NCBI RefSeq assembly: GCF_027625995.1
Contig: NZ_CP115396.1
Location: 744,001-808,000, forward strand
Origin: Hymenobacter yonginensis
Lineage (GTDB): Bacteria; Bacteroidota; Bacteroidia; Cytophagales; Hymenobacteraceae
Direction: 5' to 3'
DNA length: 64,000 bases
Positions 16,911 to 25,917 of the stretch are shown here, piece after piece. The number at the start of each line of letters is the position of its first letter. The first letter of the stretch is position 1. A model generated the notes under the pieces. The model saw only the letters and a list, made by a program, of their open reading frames with translations, had not been told where the DNA came from and made no database searches. The translations under genes and the position numbers were made by a program.

Positions 16911-17582
16911 TTAGTTGAAAAAGTAGAAGTAAATCGGCATAGCGGCAAAACCGGCGCAGACGACAACAGAAAAGACGATGCCCAGCAGCTTGATGGCGGG
17001 CGTGTATTTGCGGTGGGTGAGGCCCAGGGTCTGGAAGGCGCTCTGGAAGCCGTGCAACAAGTGGTAGAGCAGGGCTACCTGCGCCAGCACGTACAGGGCC
17101 ACGTACAGCGGGTTGTGGAAGGCATCCACCACCAGCGCGTAGGCGTTTTCGTTGCCCTGTGAGTCTTTCAGCGGCTCGCCGAAGCGCAGCGTGCCAAAGA
17201 AGTTGTAGAGGTGCACAATCAGGAAGAACAGTACGATGCTGCCCAGCACGGCCATGCTGCGGGCATGCCAAGGGCTGTTCTGCTCGATGCGGTTGGCAAC
17301 GTAGTTGCTGCCGCGGGCGGCTTTGTTTTTGAGGGCCAGCGTCAGGCCTTCATAGATGTGAAAGCCAAAGCCCGCCACCAGCCCGATTTCCAGGATCCGG
17401 ATGATGGTGTTGTGGCTCATAAACTCGGAGTAGGCATTGAATGCCAGACCACCGTCGTTTTTGAATAATTGGAAGTTGCCGGCTAAGTGTACTACCAGAA
17501 AAGAGCACAAAAACAGGCCGGTGGCGGCCATAACGATTTTGCGGCCGATGCTGCTGGAAAACGTGTTACTAATCCAACTCAT
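16911..17582 (-). CDS. sdhC: Succinate dehydrogenase cytochrome b558 subunit
   Basis: A 223-residue polytopic membrane protein with five hydrophobic segments and conserved membrane histidines (HLAGNFQLF, GFHIYEGLT, HLYNFFG, YHLLHGFQS). This is the fused diheme b558-type membrane anchor that replaces separate SdhC and SdhD in Bacteroidota. It anchors SdhAB and passes electrons to menaquinone. First gene of the operon, with a good promoter upstream. Confidence 0.94.
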   Translation of the reverse strand: MSWISNTFSSSIGRKIVMAATGLFLCSFLVVHLAGNFQLFKNDGGLAFNAYSEFMSHNTIIRILEIGLVAGFGFHIYEGLTLALKNKAARGSNYVANRIEQNSPWHARSMAVLGSIVLFFLIVHLYNFFGTLRFGEPLKDSQGNENAYALVVDAFHNPLYVALYVLAQVALLYHLLHGFQSAFQTLGLTHRKYTPAIKLLGIVFSVVVCAGFAAMPIYFYFFN

Positions 17583-17622
17583 AGGAGCGAGAAAAAGGGT
17601 TTGGTGGGGTCGGTGAATCAGC

Positions 17623-17653
17623 CAAAGGTACGGGCCGACCCGCTAGGAAACAA
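17623..17653 (-). promoter_or_regulatory. Promoter of sdhCAB
   Basis: On the minus strand, TTG (17653-17651), then 20 nt, then TACCTTTG (17630-17623). The -7 box is exact for TAnnTTTG and the spacing is within the Bacteroidota range. It lies 40 bp before the sdhC ATG. Confidence 0.72.
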
Positions 17654-17850
17654 TCCAAATAAAGTCTCCACATTAGGCGTTACCTTCCGTGAATCTATCC
17701 GCCCGGAATGCCGTTACACTAACCGGCGGATAGGTTTCGGGTGATTAACCTGCCGGGCAGGATTTTTGTTGGACAACCTGTACGATTTTCCCGGTGTCTT
17801 TCCCGGTGTTCCTGAACCGGGCTTTTGTTTTCTTCTTAGCGCGCACCTCT

Positions 17851-20760
17851 ATGCATTCTTCCTTACTATTCTGGCTGGCACGGCGTGGGTCGTTGCTGGC
17901 ATTACTAATCGGCATCCTGATGTGGGCTGCCCCTCAAGCGCAAGCCTCTCACCTGCGGGCCGGCGACATCCAGGCTAAGATTGATACCACCGTTGGGCCC
18001 GGCTTCAATCCCAATCGGGTGTTCTTCAAGATGATTCTCTTTCAGAAGACGCCCGGTTTGAATGGCGCTCCGGATGAGGATTTCGTCACGATATATTTTG
18101 GCGACTGCAACGCCCCTCAGAGAGTTCAGCGTCAATCAGTGGCAGTTGTAAATAGCGAAACCAACCGCAACGTGTATGTTTTTGAGCATACTTACAATGC
18201 TGTGGGAACGTACACCGTACACTATATAGGGGAAAACCGCAACAGAGCTGTGCTCAACATGGCTAACTCAGACCAGCAGAGCTTTTATATCTCTACCACA
18301 TTCACGCTTGATCCGGGCTTAGGCCGCAACCGTTCGGCTATTCTTACTAGACCATCAATAGATAATGCAGCAGTAGGGCAGGTTTTCCTGCATAATCCAT
18401 CAGCATTCGACCCGGATGGCGATTCACTAGCATTTGTGTTGCGCGCAAGCCAGCAGGTACCAGGTGGTAATACTGGACCTACTGGGCCTTGCTTTGTACC
18501 CATGCCGATTAATTCCACAGGTTACGTATTGCCCAACCAATTGATAGGTGCCAGTAATGGCGCACAGGTACCGTACAGTGACCCGCCCAGTGGAAACCCA
18601 AATAGTGTGGATGGGGCTGCTTCCATTTTTCAGCAAAACCCGGTTACAGGTACCATCATCTGGAACTCGCCGGGCACGGTGGGGGAGTACAACATTGCTT
18701 TTGAAGTGCAGGAATGGCGCCGCACGCAGTTTGGCCGGCGGCGGATTGGTACCGTCATCCGCGACATGCAGATCAACGTGAAGGGTACTACCAATCAGCG
18801 CCCCATTCTGACCATTCCGCCGGATATCTGCGTGGTGGCAGGCACGCTGGTTACGGGCAACGTAACGGCCACCGACGCCGACCGCAACCCGGTGCGGATA
18901 ACGGCCAACAGCGGCATTCTGCCGCCGGCCACGTTCACGCAGACCTCGTTCGGCCCGCCTACGGCCGCCGGCACATTCCGCTGGACACCTGACTGCAACA
19001 ATATTGCCGCGCAGCCTACCCGCGTGAGCTTCACGGCCGAAGACCAGCCCACCGGCAACAACCCGGTACTGATTGACCAGCGCGTCTGGAACATCACGGT
19101 TATCGGGCCGGCTCCGCAGAACCTGCAGGCTAGCAGGCTAGGCAACAACACGGTGCTTACCTGGGACAGATACACCTGTCAGCGGCCGGGGGCCAAAATT
19201 CTGATCTTCCGCCGCGAAAATCCTGGGCCTTCCTTCTCAGATCCCTGTATAACCGGCATCCCGGCCTCGGCAGGCTATACGCTGATCGAAACGCTGACGT
19301 ACCCGACGCCGCCGGCCACCGGCGACCTGCTTTCGTACGTGGATACCAACAATGGGCTGGGGCTGCAACGCGGCAAAACGTATTGCTACCGCATCTATGT
19401 GGAGTTTCCGCTGCCGGCCGGCGGCAAGAGCCTGGCTTCGGAAGAGGCCTGCGTGAGCTTTGCGGGCCGCTCAGCGGTGTTTACCAACGTCACGGTGGAT
19501 GCTACCTCCACTACGGCCGGGCGCATCACGGTGAAATGGACCCGTCCCGGCCCGATCAATACCTTCAATGCGCCGCTAGTGTACCGGTTGCTGCGCGCCA
19601 ACGGCCAGAGCAGCACGGCCACGTTCACGGAAATTGCCCGCATCGTAGACCGCCCCAACGACACGGTGTACGTGGATAACAACCTCGACACGCAGAATCG
19701 GGCCTACATCTACCGGCTGGAGTTCATCAGCAACACCACCAATCAGCCCGGCTCCGGCGTCGTGACGGAAACCGCCACGGCCGCTTCGAGCGTGCGTGTG
19801 GATGGCACGCCTGATCCGCAAAACAACCGTATTGCGCTGCGCTGGACATACAATGTGCCGTGGGACAACAGCCGCCGGCCGGCCACCATCTTCCGCCGCG
19901 ACCCGGGCGCGGGCAGCCAGTTTGTGCAGATTGCCACCGTAACGGGCACGACCACCGGCGGCACCTACGTCGACCAGGGCACCACTGCTCGGCCGCTGGT
20001 GAAGGGCCAGACCTACTGCTATTACGTTTCGACGAACGGCACCTACAGCAACCCGGCCATCATCGACCCGCTCATTAACCTGAGCCAGCAGCAGTGCGTA
20101 GCCCTGCGGGCTATTCCGTGCCCACCGGTGCTGAGCATCAAGCGGCCCAACTGCGACAGCCTGGCCACGCGCCTGTTCGATCTGCCGGCAACGCCTGCTT
20201 CCGGCCCGATTTATACCAACGTGCTGAGCTGGACGCTGGGGGCTACGCCGCCCGATTGCAGCCGGGCCATTGCCTCGTATAACATCTACTACGCCCCCAA
20301 CCGTACCGACTCGTTGACTTTCCTGACCTCGGTGCCCGGCAACCAGATGAGCTATCTGCACCGCAACCTCACCTCGGAAGCCGGCTGCTATGCCGTGCAG
20401 GCTGTGGATTCCAGCGGCACCCGCAGCGTGCGCAGCAATGTGGAGTGCAAAGACGACTGCCAACTGTTCCTGCTGCCCAACGTGTTTACGCCCAACGGCG
20501 ACGGCCTCAATGATACGTTCCGGCCCAAGGTGTTCACGCCCATTCGTCGTACCAGCTTCCGGGTGTTCAACCGCTGGGGCGTGAAAATTTACGAGAGCGA
20601 CAAGGAGCCGCTGATTAAGTGGAACGGCGGCAGCCGCGCCGAGGGCAACTCCAACTCGACGGTGGTGGAAGGCGTTTACTTCTACCAAGCTGACGTGGAA
20701 TTTGGCGACGTTAATAACACCAAGCGCACCTACAAAGGGTGGGTGGAAATCAGCCGCTAA
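17851..20760 (+). CDS. Large surface protein with Fn3-like repeats and gliding-type C-terminal domain
   Basis: A 969-residue protein with a signal peptide from ATG 17851 (ending AQASHLRAGDIQAK). The upstream ATG-like start at 17794 would break the signal. The N-terminal ~300 residues form a beta-rich module; the middle has several fibronectin III-like segments (LTWDRYTC, LRWTYNVP and similar). The end carries PNVFTPNGDGLNDTF and FNRWGVKIYESDKE, the gliding-motility C-terminal (type B T9SS) signature. It is probably secreted by T9SS and attached to the surface; the ligand is unknown. Roughly the first 850 bp are visibly less GC-rich than the rest. Confidence 0.88.
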   Translation: MHSSLLFWLARRGSLLALLIGILMWAAPQAQASHLRAGDIQAKIDTTVGPGFNPNRVFFKMILFQKTPGLNGAPDEDFVTIYFGDCNAPQRVQRQSVAVVNSETNRNVYVFEHTYNAVGTYTVHYIGENRNRAVLNMANSDQQSFYISTTFTLDPGLGRNRSAILTRPSIDNAAVGQVFLHNPSAFDPDGDSLAFVLRASQQVPGGNTGPTGPCFVPMPINSTGYVLPNQLIGASNGAQVPYSDPPSGNPNSVDGAASIFQQNPVTGTIIWNSPGTVGEYNIAFEVQEWRRTQFGRRRIGTVIRDMQINVKGTTNQRPILTIPPDICVVAGTLVTGNVTATDADRNPVRITANSGILPPATFTQTSFGPPTAAGTFRWTPDCNNIAAQPTRVSFTAEDQPTGNNPVLIDQRVWNITVIGPAPQNLQASRLGNNTVLTWDRYTCQRPGAKILIFRRENPGPSFSDPCITGIPASAGYTLIETLTYPTPPATGDLLSYVDTNNGLGLQRGKTYCYRIYVEFPLPAGGKSLASEEACVSFAGRSAVFTNVTVDATSTTAGRITVKWTRPGPINTFNAPLVYRLLRANGQSSTATFTEIARIVDRPNDTVYVDNNLDTQNRAYIYRLEFISNTTNQPGSGVVTETATAASSVRVDGTPDPQNNRIALRWTYNVPWDNSRRPATIFRRDPGAGSQFVQIATVTGTTTGGTYVDQGTTARPLVKGQTYCYYVSTNGTYSNPAIIDPLINLSQQQCVALRAIPCPPVLSIKRPNCDSLATRLFDLPATPASGPIYTNVLSWTLGATPPDCSRAIASYNIYYAPNRTDSLTFLTSVPGNQMSYLHRNLTSEAGCYAVQAVDSSGTRSVRSNVECKDDCQLFLLPNVFTPNGDGLNDTFRPKVFTPIRRTSFRVFNRWGVKIYESDKEPLIKWNGGSRAEGNSNSTVVEGVYFYQADVEFGDVNNTKRTYKGWVEISR

Positions 20761-20764
20761 ACAC

Positions 20765-21039
20765 CACGGATTAGCACGGATTTTAGCGGATTACACGGAT
20801 TCCGTGGACGATTGCCGGGCGCCTCTTTGGGGCGCCCGGTTTTTTGTGGGGTATGGCCGGCGGGCGGTGCATGGGGCTATGCTGGCGTCAGAAGACATTT
20901 TTGTGCAGCTTGCAGCTGATTTTTCTCTCACCCGCCCGGAAAAGCAGACCCGGACAGACAGGCCCCGCCAGACACCCGCTGCGCTGCGGGCGCCGTCCAC
21001 GAAATCCGTGTAATCCGCTAAAATCCGTGCTAATCCGTG
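20765..21039. repeat. 46-bp inverted repeat with cggatt motifs before fabD
   Basis: Arms 20765-20810 and 20994-21039 are reverse complements with one mismatch. Each arm carries several acggatt/gcggatt units. Just inside the left arm is a gccgggcgcc/ggcgcccggt hairpin (20814-20840) followed by a T-run, a good terminator for the preceding gene. The right arm ends 5 nt before the fabD start. The remaining spacer (20841-20993) shows no gene. Confidence 0.88.
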
Positions 21040-21044
21040 ATCCT

Positions 21045-21932
21045 TTGAAAGCAGTAATTTTCCCCGGCCAGGGCAGCCAGTTCAGCGGCATGGGCCGCGA
21101 CCTGTACGAGCAGCACCCCGAGGCCAAGCGCCTCATGGACCAGGCCAACGACATTCTGGGCTTCTTGCTCACCGACGTCATGTTCTCGGGTTCCGAGGAG
21201 GACCTGCGCCGCACTGATGTTACCCAGCCGGCCATTTTCCTGCACTCGGTAGCCTTAGCAGCCGTGCTGCCCGATTTCCGGCCCGATATGGTGGCCGGTC
21301 ACTCGCTGGGCGAGTTTTCGGCGCTGGTAGCGGCCAAGGTGCTGCGCTTTGAGGATGCCCTGCGGCTGGTGGCCAAGCGCGCCCAGGCCATGCAGGCCGC
21401 CTGCCAGGAGCAGCCCGGCACCATGGCTGCCATCTTGGCCCTCGACGACGACACCACGGCCCGCATCTGCCAGGAAATCACCGACGGTGGTAACGTGGTA
21501 GTAGCGGCCAACTACAACTGCCCCGGTCAGCTGGTGGTATCCGGCTCGCAGCGCGGCATCGAGCTGGCCTGCGAGCAGCTGAAGGCCGCCGGAGCCAAGC
21601 GCGCCCTGCCGTTGCCGGTGGGCGGCGCGTTCCACTCGCCGCTGATGAAATCGGCGGAAACGGCGCTGGCCGAAGCCATTGCCCAGACCACCTTCTCGGC
21701 TGGCATCTGCCCCGTGTATCAGAACGTGGACGCCGCCCCACACACCGACCCCAACGAAATCCGCGAAAACCTAGTGCGCCAGCTCACCGCCCCGGTTCGC
21801 TGGACCCAAAGCGTACAGCGTATGGTGCAGGATGGCGCTACGGAGTTTGTGGAGTGCGGCCCCGGCAAAGTGCTGCAGGGTTTGGTGAAGAAAATTGCCC
21901 CCGAAGCCATTGTCAGCTCGGCTACCCTCTAA
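21045..21932 (+). CDS. fabD: Malonyl-CoA:ACP transacylase FabD
   Basis: FabD transfers malonyl groups from CoA to acyl-carrier protein for fatty-acid synthesis. The 295-residue product has GQGSQ near its start, the nucleophile motif GHSLGEFSAL at about residues 85-94 and the catalytic-His segment GGAFHSPLM near 197. A TTG at 21045 gives the family N terminus (KAVIFPGQGSQ). The longer frame starting at 20844 crosses the inverted repeat and is rejected. The start sits 5 nt after the repeat arm, so a hairpin could hide it. Confidence 0.94.
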   Translation: MKAVIFPGQGSQFSGMGRDLYEQHPEAKRLMDQANDILGFLLTDVMFSGSEEDLRRTDVTQPAIFLHSVALAAVLPDFRPDMVAGHSLGEFSALVAAKVLRFEDALRLVAKRAQAMQAACQEQPGTMAAILALDDDTTARICQEITDGGNVVVAANYNCPGQLVVSGSQRGIELACEQLKAAGAKRALPLPVGGAFHSPLMKSAETALAEAIAQTTFSAGICPVYQNVDAAPHTDPNEIRENLVRQLTAPVRWTQSVQRMVQDGATEFVECGPGKVLQGLVKKIAPEAIVSSATL

Positions 21933-21951
21933 ACAGGGTTGATTCACCGCT

Positions 21952-21994
21952 CACGAAAAAGGCCCGCTGACAGTGTCAGCGGGCCTTTTTCGTG
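21952..21994 (+). terminator. Terminator after fabD
   Basis: A perfect 21-bp inverted repeat around one central base (21952-21972, 21974-21994) with aaaaa and ttttt runs in the stem lies between the convergent fabD and folK genes. It should act in both directions. Confidence 0.9.
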
Positions 21995-21995
21995 G

Positions 21996-22481
21996 CTATG
22001 CTGGCTGCACCGGCAGCGTGTCGGGGCAGGTTGCCAGGAGTTGGGTGATGGTGCGATGCAGGACCGGATGTAACAGATGCGGGGCCAACTCGGCCAACGG
22101 CACCAGGGCAAACCGGCGCTCCGGCAGGCGGGGGTGGGGGAGTTGCAGCGTGGGCGTGTCAATTATTGCCGCGTCGTACAGCAGGATGTCCACATCGAGG
22201 GTGCGGGCTCCCCAGCGCACCAGCCGCTCCCGGCCGGCCCGTTGCTCGGTAGCTAAGCAGGCGGCCAGCAGCTCCGCGGGGGATAAGGTAGTCAGCAACT
22301 GCACAGCCTGGTTTAGGAACGGGGGCTGATCCTCCAGGCCCCAGGCGGCCGTTTCATAGAGGCCCGACGTGGCCTGTGCAGTGCCGGCCGTAGCGTCGAG
22401 CTGCGCCACGGCGTCGTGCAGAATGGTGGTCCGGTCGCCGAGGTTGGAGCCGAGCAGGAGGTAGGCAGTGTGCATAGGCAT
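21996..22481 (-). CDS. folK: 2-amino-4-hydroxy-6-hydroxymethyldihydropteridine diphosphokinase
   Basis: FolK pyrophosphorylates the pterin in folate synthesis. The 161-residue product has the N-terminal LLLGSNLGDR, the active-site signature RWGARTLDVDILLYD and PHPRLPERRFALVPL. The ATG at 22481 overlaps the TAA of the upstream hydrolase by one base (TAATG); ATG 22475 is an alternative two codons in. The larger open frame upstream (to 23354) is only a shadow of the hydrolase. Confidence 0.93.
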   Translation of the reverse strand: MPMHTAYLLLGSNLGDRTTILHDAVAQLDATAGTAQATSGLYETAAWGLEDQPPFLNQAVQLLTTLSPAELLAACLATEQRAGRERLVRWGARTLDVDILLYDAAIIDTPTLQLPHPRLPERRFALVPLAELAPHLLHPVLHRTITQLLATCPDTLPVQPA

Positions 22482-23341
22482 TACAGCACCCGCCGCAAAA
22501 ACTCCACAGTGGCTTCCGCGGCCTGTTGAGCCTCGACGGGTAGCTCGGCGGCCGTCCAGGGGTGCGCCCCACCAAAGTTGTGGGTTACGCCGGGCAGCAC
22601 CACCAACTCGGCGGCAGGCTGCCACTCCTTCAGTTGGTGGGCGCGGGCCAGTGGTACGGTTTCGTCCTGGTCGCCGTGGAGCACCAGCAGGGGGCGGCCC
22701 TTTAGCTTGCGGCGCAGGCCGTGGCGGATGCTCAGGCGCAGGCGGTGCTGATGGTAGTCTTCCACAATCTGAAAGTACAGCGGCAGCTGCTGGCCGGTGC
22801 GGCTGTTTTCCACGTGAAATACGCCCTGCTGCTGCCACTGCTGCATGAGGGCTTCGGGCCAACCGGGGTTCACGTCGCTGATGGCGGCCCAGCTCACCAC
22901 GGCCCGTACCCGCGGGTCTTCGGCCGTTTTCAGCAGCACCAGGCCGCCGCCCCGGCTGTGGCCGATGAGGGCTAGCCGCGACAAATCCATTTCCGTGGCC
23001 GGAATACCCGATTGGCCGGGCGTGTGCAGGCAGTCGAGCAGGGCCCCGATGTCGTCCAGCTCTAGGCTGAAATTGTTCTGGCCGAAGGCTTCTAGGTCTT
23101 CTAGGTCGCCGGTGCCGCCTACTACCACGCCGTTGTGCGAGAGGTTCAGCTTCACGAACACGAAGCCTTGGCGGGCAAACCAATCGGCCAGCACGTTGAA
23201 GTGGCCCCAGTCCTTGAACCCCTTGAAGCCATGCACGAACACCACCACAGGCTTGGGCTGCCCGTCGGCCACGAAGCGGGCATCGGCCGCGAAGGGGCGG
23301 CTGTGGCGGGAGCAGGAAAGCAGAAAATCGACGGTTACCAT
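22481..23341 (-). CDS. Alpha/beta hydrolase (dienelactone hydrolase-like)
   Basis: A 286-residue alpha/beta-hydrolase. The oxyanion-hole segment FVHGFKGFKDW is near residue 34 and the nucleophile elbow GHSRGGG near 123. HGDQDETVP gives the acid region and GVTHNFGGAHPWT the catalytic His. Substrate unknown; acyl-peptide or ester hydrolysis is possible. Translationally coupled to folK by the TAATG junction, though no functional link is evident. Confidence 0.85.
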   Translation of the reverse strand: MVTVDFLLSCSRHSRPFAADARFVADGQPKPVVVFVHGFKGFKDWGHFNVLADWFARQGFVFVKLNLSHNGVVVGGTGDLEDLEAFGQNNFSLELDDIGALLDCLHTPGQSGIPATEMDLSRLALIGHSRGGGLVLLKTAEDPRVRAVVSWAAISDVNPGWPEALMQQWQQQGVFHVENSRTGQQLPLYFQIVEDYHQHRLRLSIRHGLRRKLKGRPLLVLHGDQDETVPLARAHQLKEWQPAAELVVLPGVTHNFGGAHPWTAAELPVEAQQAAEATVEFLRRVL

Positions 23342-23378
23342 ACGTACGGAGCAAAAAACCAGGAAAAAACCGCCGGGG

Positions 23379-24248
23379 CTAGAGCAGCGCCAGCGTTACG
23401 GCAAACACCAGCAGCCGGTACACAAACTGCAGCAGCACCAGAAAGCCGCCAATCAGCCCGGCCGTCAGCAGCAGGGCCGGGAGGCGGGGCAGGTGGTAGG
23501 CGCGGCGCAGCAGGGGCAGGGCCCAGGCCCCGAGTATGAGCGCCAGCAGCCCGGTGCTGAGCGTATCGCGCTGCTCGTAGCTCAGCGACACGTGCCCCAG
23601 ATCAAGCAGTCCGAACACCAGCACGGCCGGCAGCAGTAGCAGCAGGGAGCTGAGCAGAAACTGGCTGAGCAGGTGGGTTGCCACCACCACGTGCTCCAGA
23701 AAGTAGTGTCGCCGCCGCCAGAGCAGCCCTGTGAGCACCAGCGCCAGCAGCGGAATAAACACGAACAGCAGCGACTTGGACAAGCCCTCGGACAAGTGGT
23801 TGAACTCGGGCGTCAGGGCGGCCACGGTGGTGTGGTGGGCGGCGGCGTGGGCCGCCAGGCGGGCCTGGGCCCAACTGCCGTACCAATTGTGGAGGTGAAA
23901 GCGCAGCGGCGAGCTGAAAATAAGCATGCCCACGCGCTCGGCCACGAAGAAGTACAGCACGTTGGCAATCAGAAACAGCTGCAGAGGCTTGGGCCAGGCC
24001 ACCCGCCGGCCGGCCAGCACATCGGCCGTCATGCGGCCGGGCCGGTACAACAGGGCCCACAAGCCCTTAACCACCTTTACATCAAAGTGCGTGAACGTGT
24101 CGACGGCGTTTTCCAGGTAATGGCCTAGGGCGTAGTCGCGTCGGTCGAGCCGCTTTTCGCCGCAACGGTGGCAGTAGGGGCCCTGGAGCGGCGCGGTGCA
24201 GCTGGCACAGGCCGCCAGCTGCGCATCGGGAGCAGTGGTAACGGACAT
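23379..24248 (-). CDS. DUF3667-type membrane protein with N-terminal zinc ribbon
   Basis: A 289-residue protein starting at ATG 24248. It opens with a short CASCTAPLQGPYCHRCGEKR zinc-ribbon-like pair of CxxC motifs, then an amphipathic region (FDVKVVKGLWALLYRPG) that fits the DUF3667 signature, then about five transmembrane helices. Function unknown in the family. The longer frame up to 24500 runs antisense across the promoter and start of the polyprenyl synthase and is rejected. Divergent from that synthase. Confidence 0.8.
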   Translation of the reverse strand: MSVTTAPDAQLAACASCTAPLQGPYCHRCGEKRLDRRDYALGHYLENAVDTFTHFDVKVVKGLWALLYRPGRMTADVLAGRRVAWPKPLQLFLIANVLYFFVAERVGMLIFSSPLRFHLHNWYGSWAQARLAAHAAAHHTTVAALTPEFNHLSEGLSKSLLFVFIPLLALVLTGLLWRRRHYFLEHVVVATHLLSQFLLSSLLLLLPAVLVFGLLDLGHVSLSYEQRDTLSTGLLALILGAWALPLLRRAYHLPRLPALLLTAGLIGGFLVLLQFVYRLLVFAVTLALL

Positions 24249-24393
24249 AACGAAGGATAGCAGGATGCCCGGCGAAGGTACAGGGATTTTCAGCACGCCC
24301 GAATGGGGGCGGGCCCTGCTGCCGTACCAGGCCACACCTTCGGCAGAAAGCAACCGATTTTCCGCGTACTTTCGCAGCGCCCAACTCATTCGC

Positions 24394-25374
24394 ATGACCA
24401 TAACGCTGGACCAAATACAGGCGCCCATTGCCGCCGAAATGGTGGAATTTGAACAGAAATTCCGCGCGTCCATGCAGACCAAGCAATTGCTGCTGGACAA
24501 GATTATGGGCTATATCGTGAAGCGCAAGGGCAAGCAGATCCGGCCCATGTTCGTGTTCTTCACGGCCAAAATCAGCGGCGGCGACCCGCTGCCCGAAGCC
24601 TCGTTCCGGGGCGCGGCCCTCATTGAGCTGCTGCACACGGCCACGCTGGTGCACGACGACGTGGTGGACGAGAGCAACTACCGGCGCGGCTTTTTCAGCA
24701 TCAACGCCCTCTGGAAAAACAAGATTGCCGTGCTTGTCGGCGACTACCTGCTGAGCAAGGGGTTGCTGCTGAGCCTGGAAAACGACGACTACGAGCTGCT
24801 CAAAATCGTGAGCAACGCCGTGAAGGAGCTGAGCGAAGGCGAGCTGCTGCAAATTGAAAAGGCCCGCCGCCTCGATATTACGGAGGACGTGTACTTCGAC
24901 ATCATCCGCCAGAAAACGGCCTCGCTTATTGCTTCCTGCTGCGCCGTGGGGGCTGCCTCAGCCGGCGCAGATAAGGAAACCATTGAGCGCGCCCGGCTTT
25001 TCGGCGAAAAGGTAGGCATGGCCTTCCAGATCAAAGACGACCTGTTCGACTTCGGCACGGCCGAAATCGGCAAGCCCGTGGGCATTGATATCAAGGAAAA
25101 GAAGATGACGCTGCCGCTCATCTACGCCCTGCAGCAGGCCGACTGGCTGACCAAGCGCAAGGTGATTTACAACGTGAAAAACAACGACGGCCGCAAAGAC
25201 CGGGTGCAGGCCGTCATCGACTTTGTGCAGAAATCCGGCGGCCTCGACTACGCCATCAAGGTGATGGAGCGCTACCGCGACGAGGCGCTGGCCGTGCTGC
25301 ACACCTTCCCGGCCTCGGCCTCCCGTACCTCGCTGGAGCAGCTCATCAACTACACCATCGAGCGGAATCACTGA
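24394..25374 (+). CDS. ispB: Long-chain polyprenyl diphosphate synthase
   Basis: A 326-residue trans-prenyltransferase that builds long isoprenoid chains from IPP and an allylic primer. Its product is probably the menaquinone side chain. The first aspartate-rich motif DDVVDE is at about residues 88-93, and the second, KDDLFDF, near 213. A GKQIRP segment (about 47-52) is also present. Start ATG at 24394 fits the family; upstream in-frame codons lie antisense in the DUF3667 promoter region. Chain length cannot be set from sequence alone. The stop lies in a 55-bp inverted repeat. Confidence 0.92.
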   Translation: MTITLDQIQAPIAAEMVEFEQKFRASMQTKQLLLDKIMGYIVKRKGKQIRPMFVFFTAKISGGDPLPEASFRGAALIELLHTATLVHDDVVDESNYRRGFFSINALWKNKIAVLVGDYLLSKGLLLSLENDDYELLKIVSNAVKELSEGELLQIEKARRLDITEDVYFDIIRQKTASLIASCCAVGAASAGADKETIERARLFGEKVGMAFQIKDDLFDFGTAEIGKPVGIDIKEKKMTLPLIYALQQADWLTKRKVIYNVKNNDGRKDRVQAVIDFVQKSGGLDYAIKVMERYRDEALAVLHTFPASASRTSLEQLINYTIERNH

Positions 25375-25624
25375 TTAAAGCGGATTGTCCGGATTTATCG
25401 GATTTCGTGGACGACTTGTGTACACTCTTTAGCTTGTGCTGTGCATTGTCTGACGCTATAACCAACCATGCTGTAACGACAAGAGGCTTGCCACATGGCA
25501 AGCCTCTTCTGCTTGTATTCAGTATGCTACACCATTAGTCGACTTGTAGCACAAGCTGAAGCATATGCTACAAGTCGTCCACGAAATCCGATAAATCCGG
25601 ACAATCCGCTTTAATCAGTGATTC
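25365..25624. repeat. Perfect 55-bp inverted repeat spanning two stop codons
   Basis: Arms 25365-25419 and 25570-25624 are exact reverse complements. The left arm includes the TGA of the polyprenyl synthase gene, the right arm the TGA of the convergent zinc-ribbon gene, so both proteins end in Asn-His. Inside lie a second inverted pair agcttgtgct (25431-25440 with 25548-25557), and a perfect 13-bp terminator-like hairpin at 25481-25508. Arms carry cggatt units like the element before fabD. No gene seen in the 150-bp core. Confidence 0.95.
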
Positions 25625-25917
25625 AGTTGGTAGGCTACACTGCCGGGGGCTACTTCCGAGACGTCGAATTTTACGCCGTCGAAGGTGCTTTTTACGGTGA
25701 TTTCGTGGGTCATGTCGCAGCCGGGGCACTTCACTTCCTCTTTCTCATACTGGCCGTCATCCTCCATAGAATTGGCCAGCAGATCGGGGGCGGGTACGCC
25801 GAGCGAGTCAGTGAAGACCTCAGTATGGCACTTGTTGCACTCGAACTTCAGGCCTACGGTGTGGCCCTGCAGGTCGGCGAGGGGGGCCAGGGCATCGGGT
25901 TTCTGTTGAATCCACAT
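25615..25917 (-). CDS. Small zinc-ribbon-like protein of unknown function
   Basis: A 100-residue protein with two CxxC pairs (CNKC about residues 27-30, CPGC about 64-67), consistent with a single zinc ribbon. No signal peptide. It starts MWIQQKPDALAPL. The rest is acidic and does not match a family I recognise. It is monocistronic, convergent with the polyprenyl synthase gene and sharing its stop-codon repeat, and divergent from the P450. Confidence 0.7.
   Translation of the reverse strand: MWIQQKPDALAPLADLQGHTVGLKFECNKCHTEVFTDSLGVPAPDLLANSMEDDGQYEKEEVKCPGCDMTHEITVKSTFDGVKFDVSEVAPGSVAYQLNH

Noticed and set aside
20841-20993. Small ORF within the core of the fabD-upstream repeat
   Set aside because: Crosses the repeat arm and has no protein-like composition.
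22482-23354. N-terminal extension of the folK frame
   Set aside because: Same-strand out-of-frame shadow of the hydrolase; Arg/Pro-rich with no domain.
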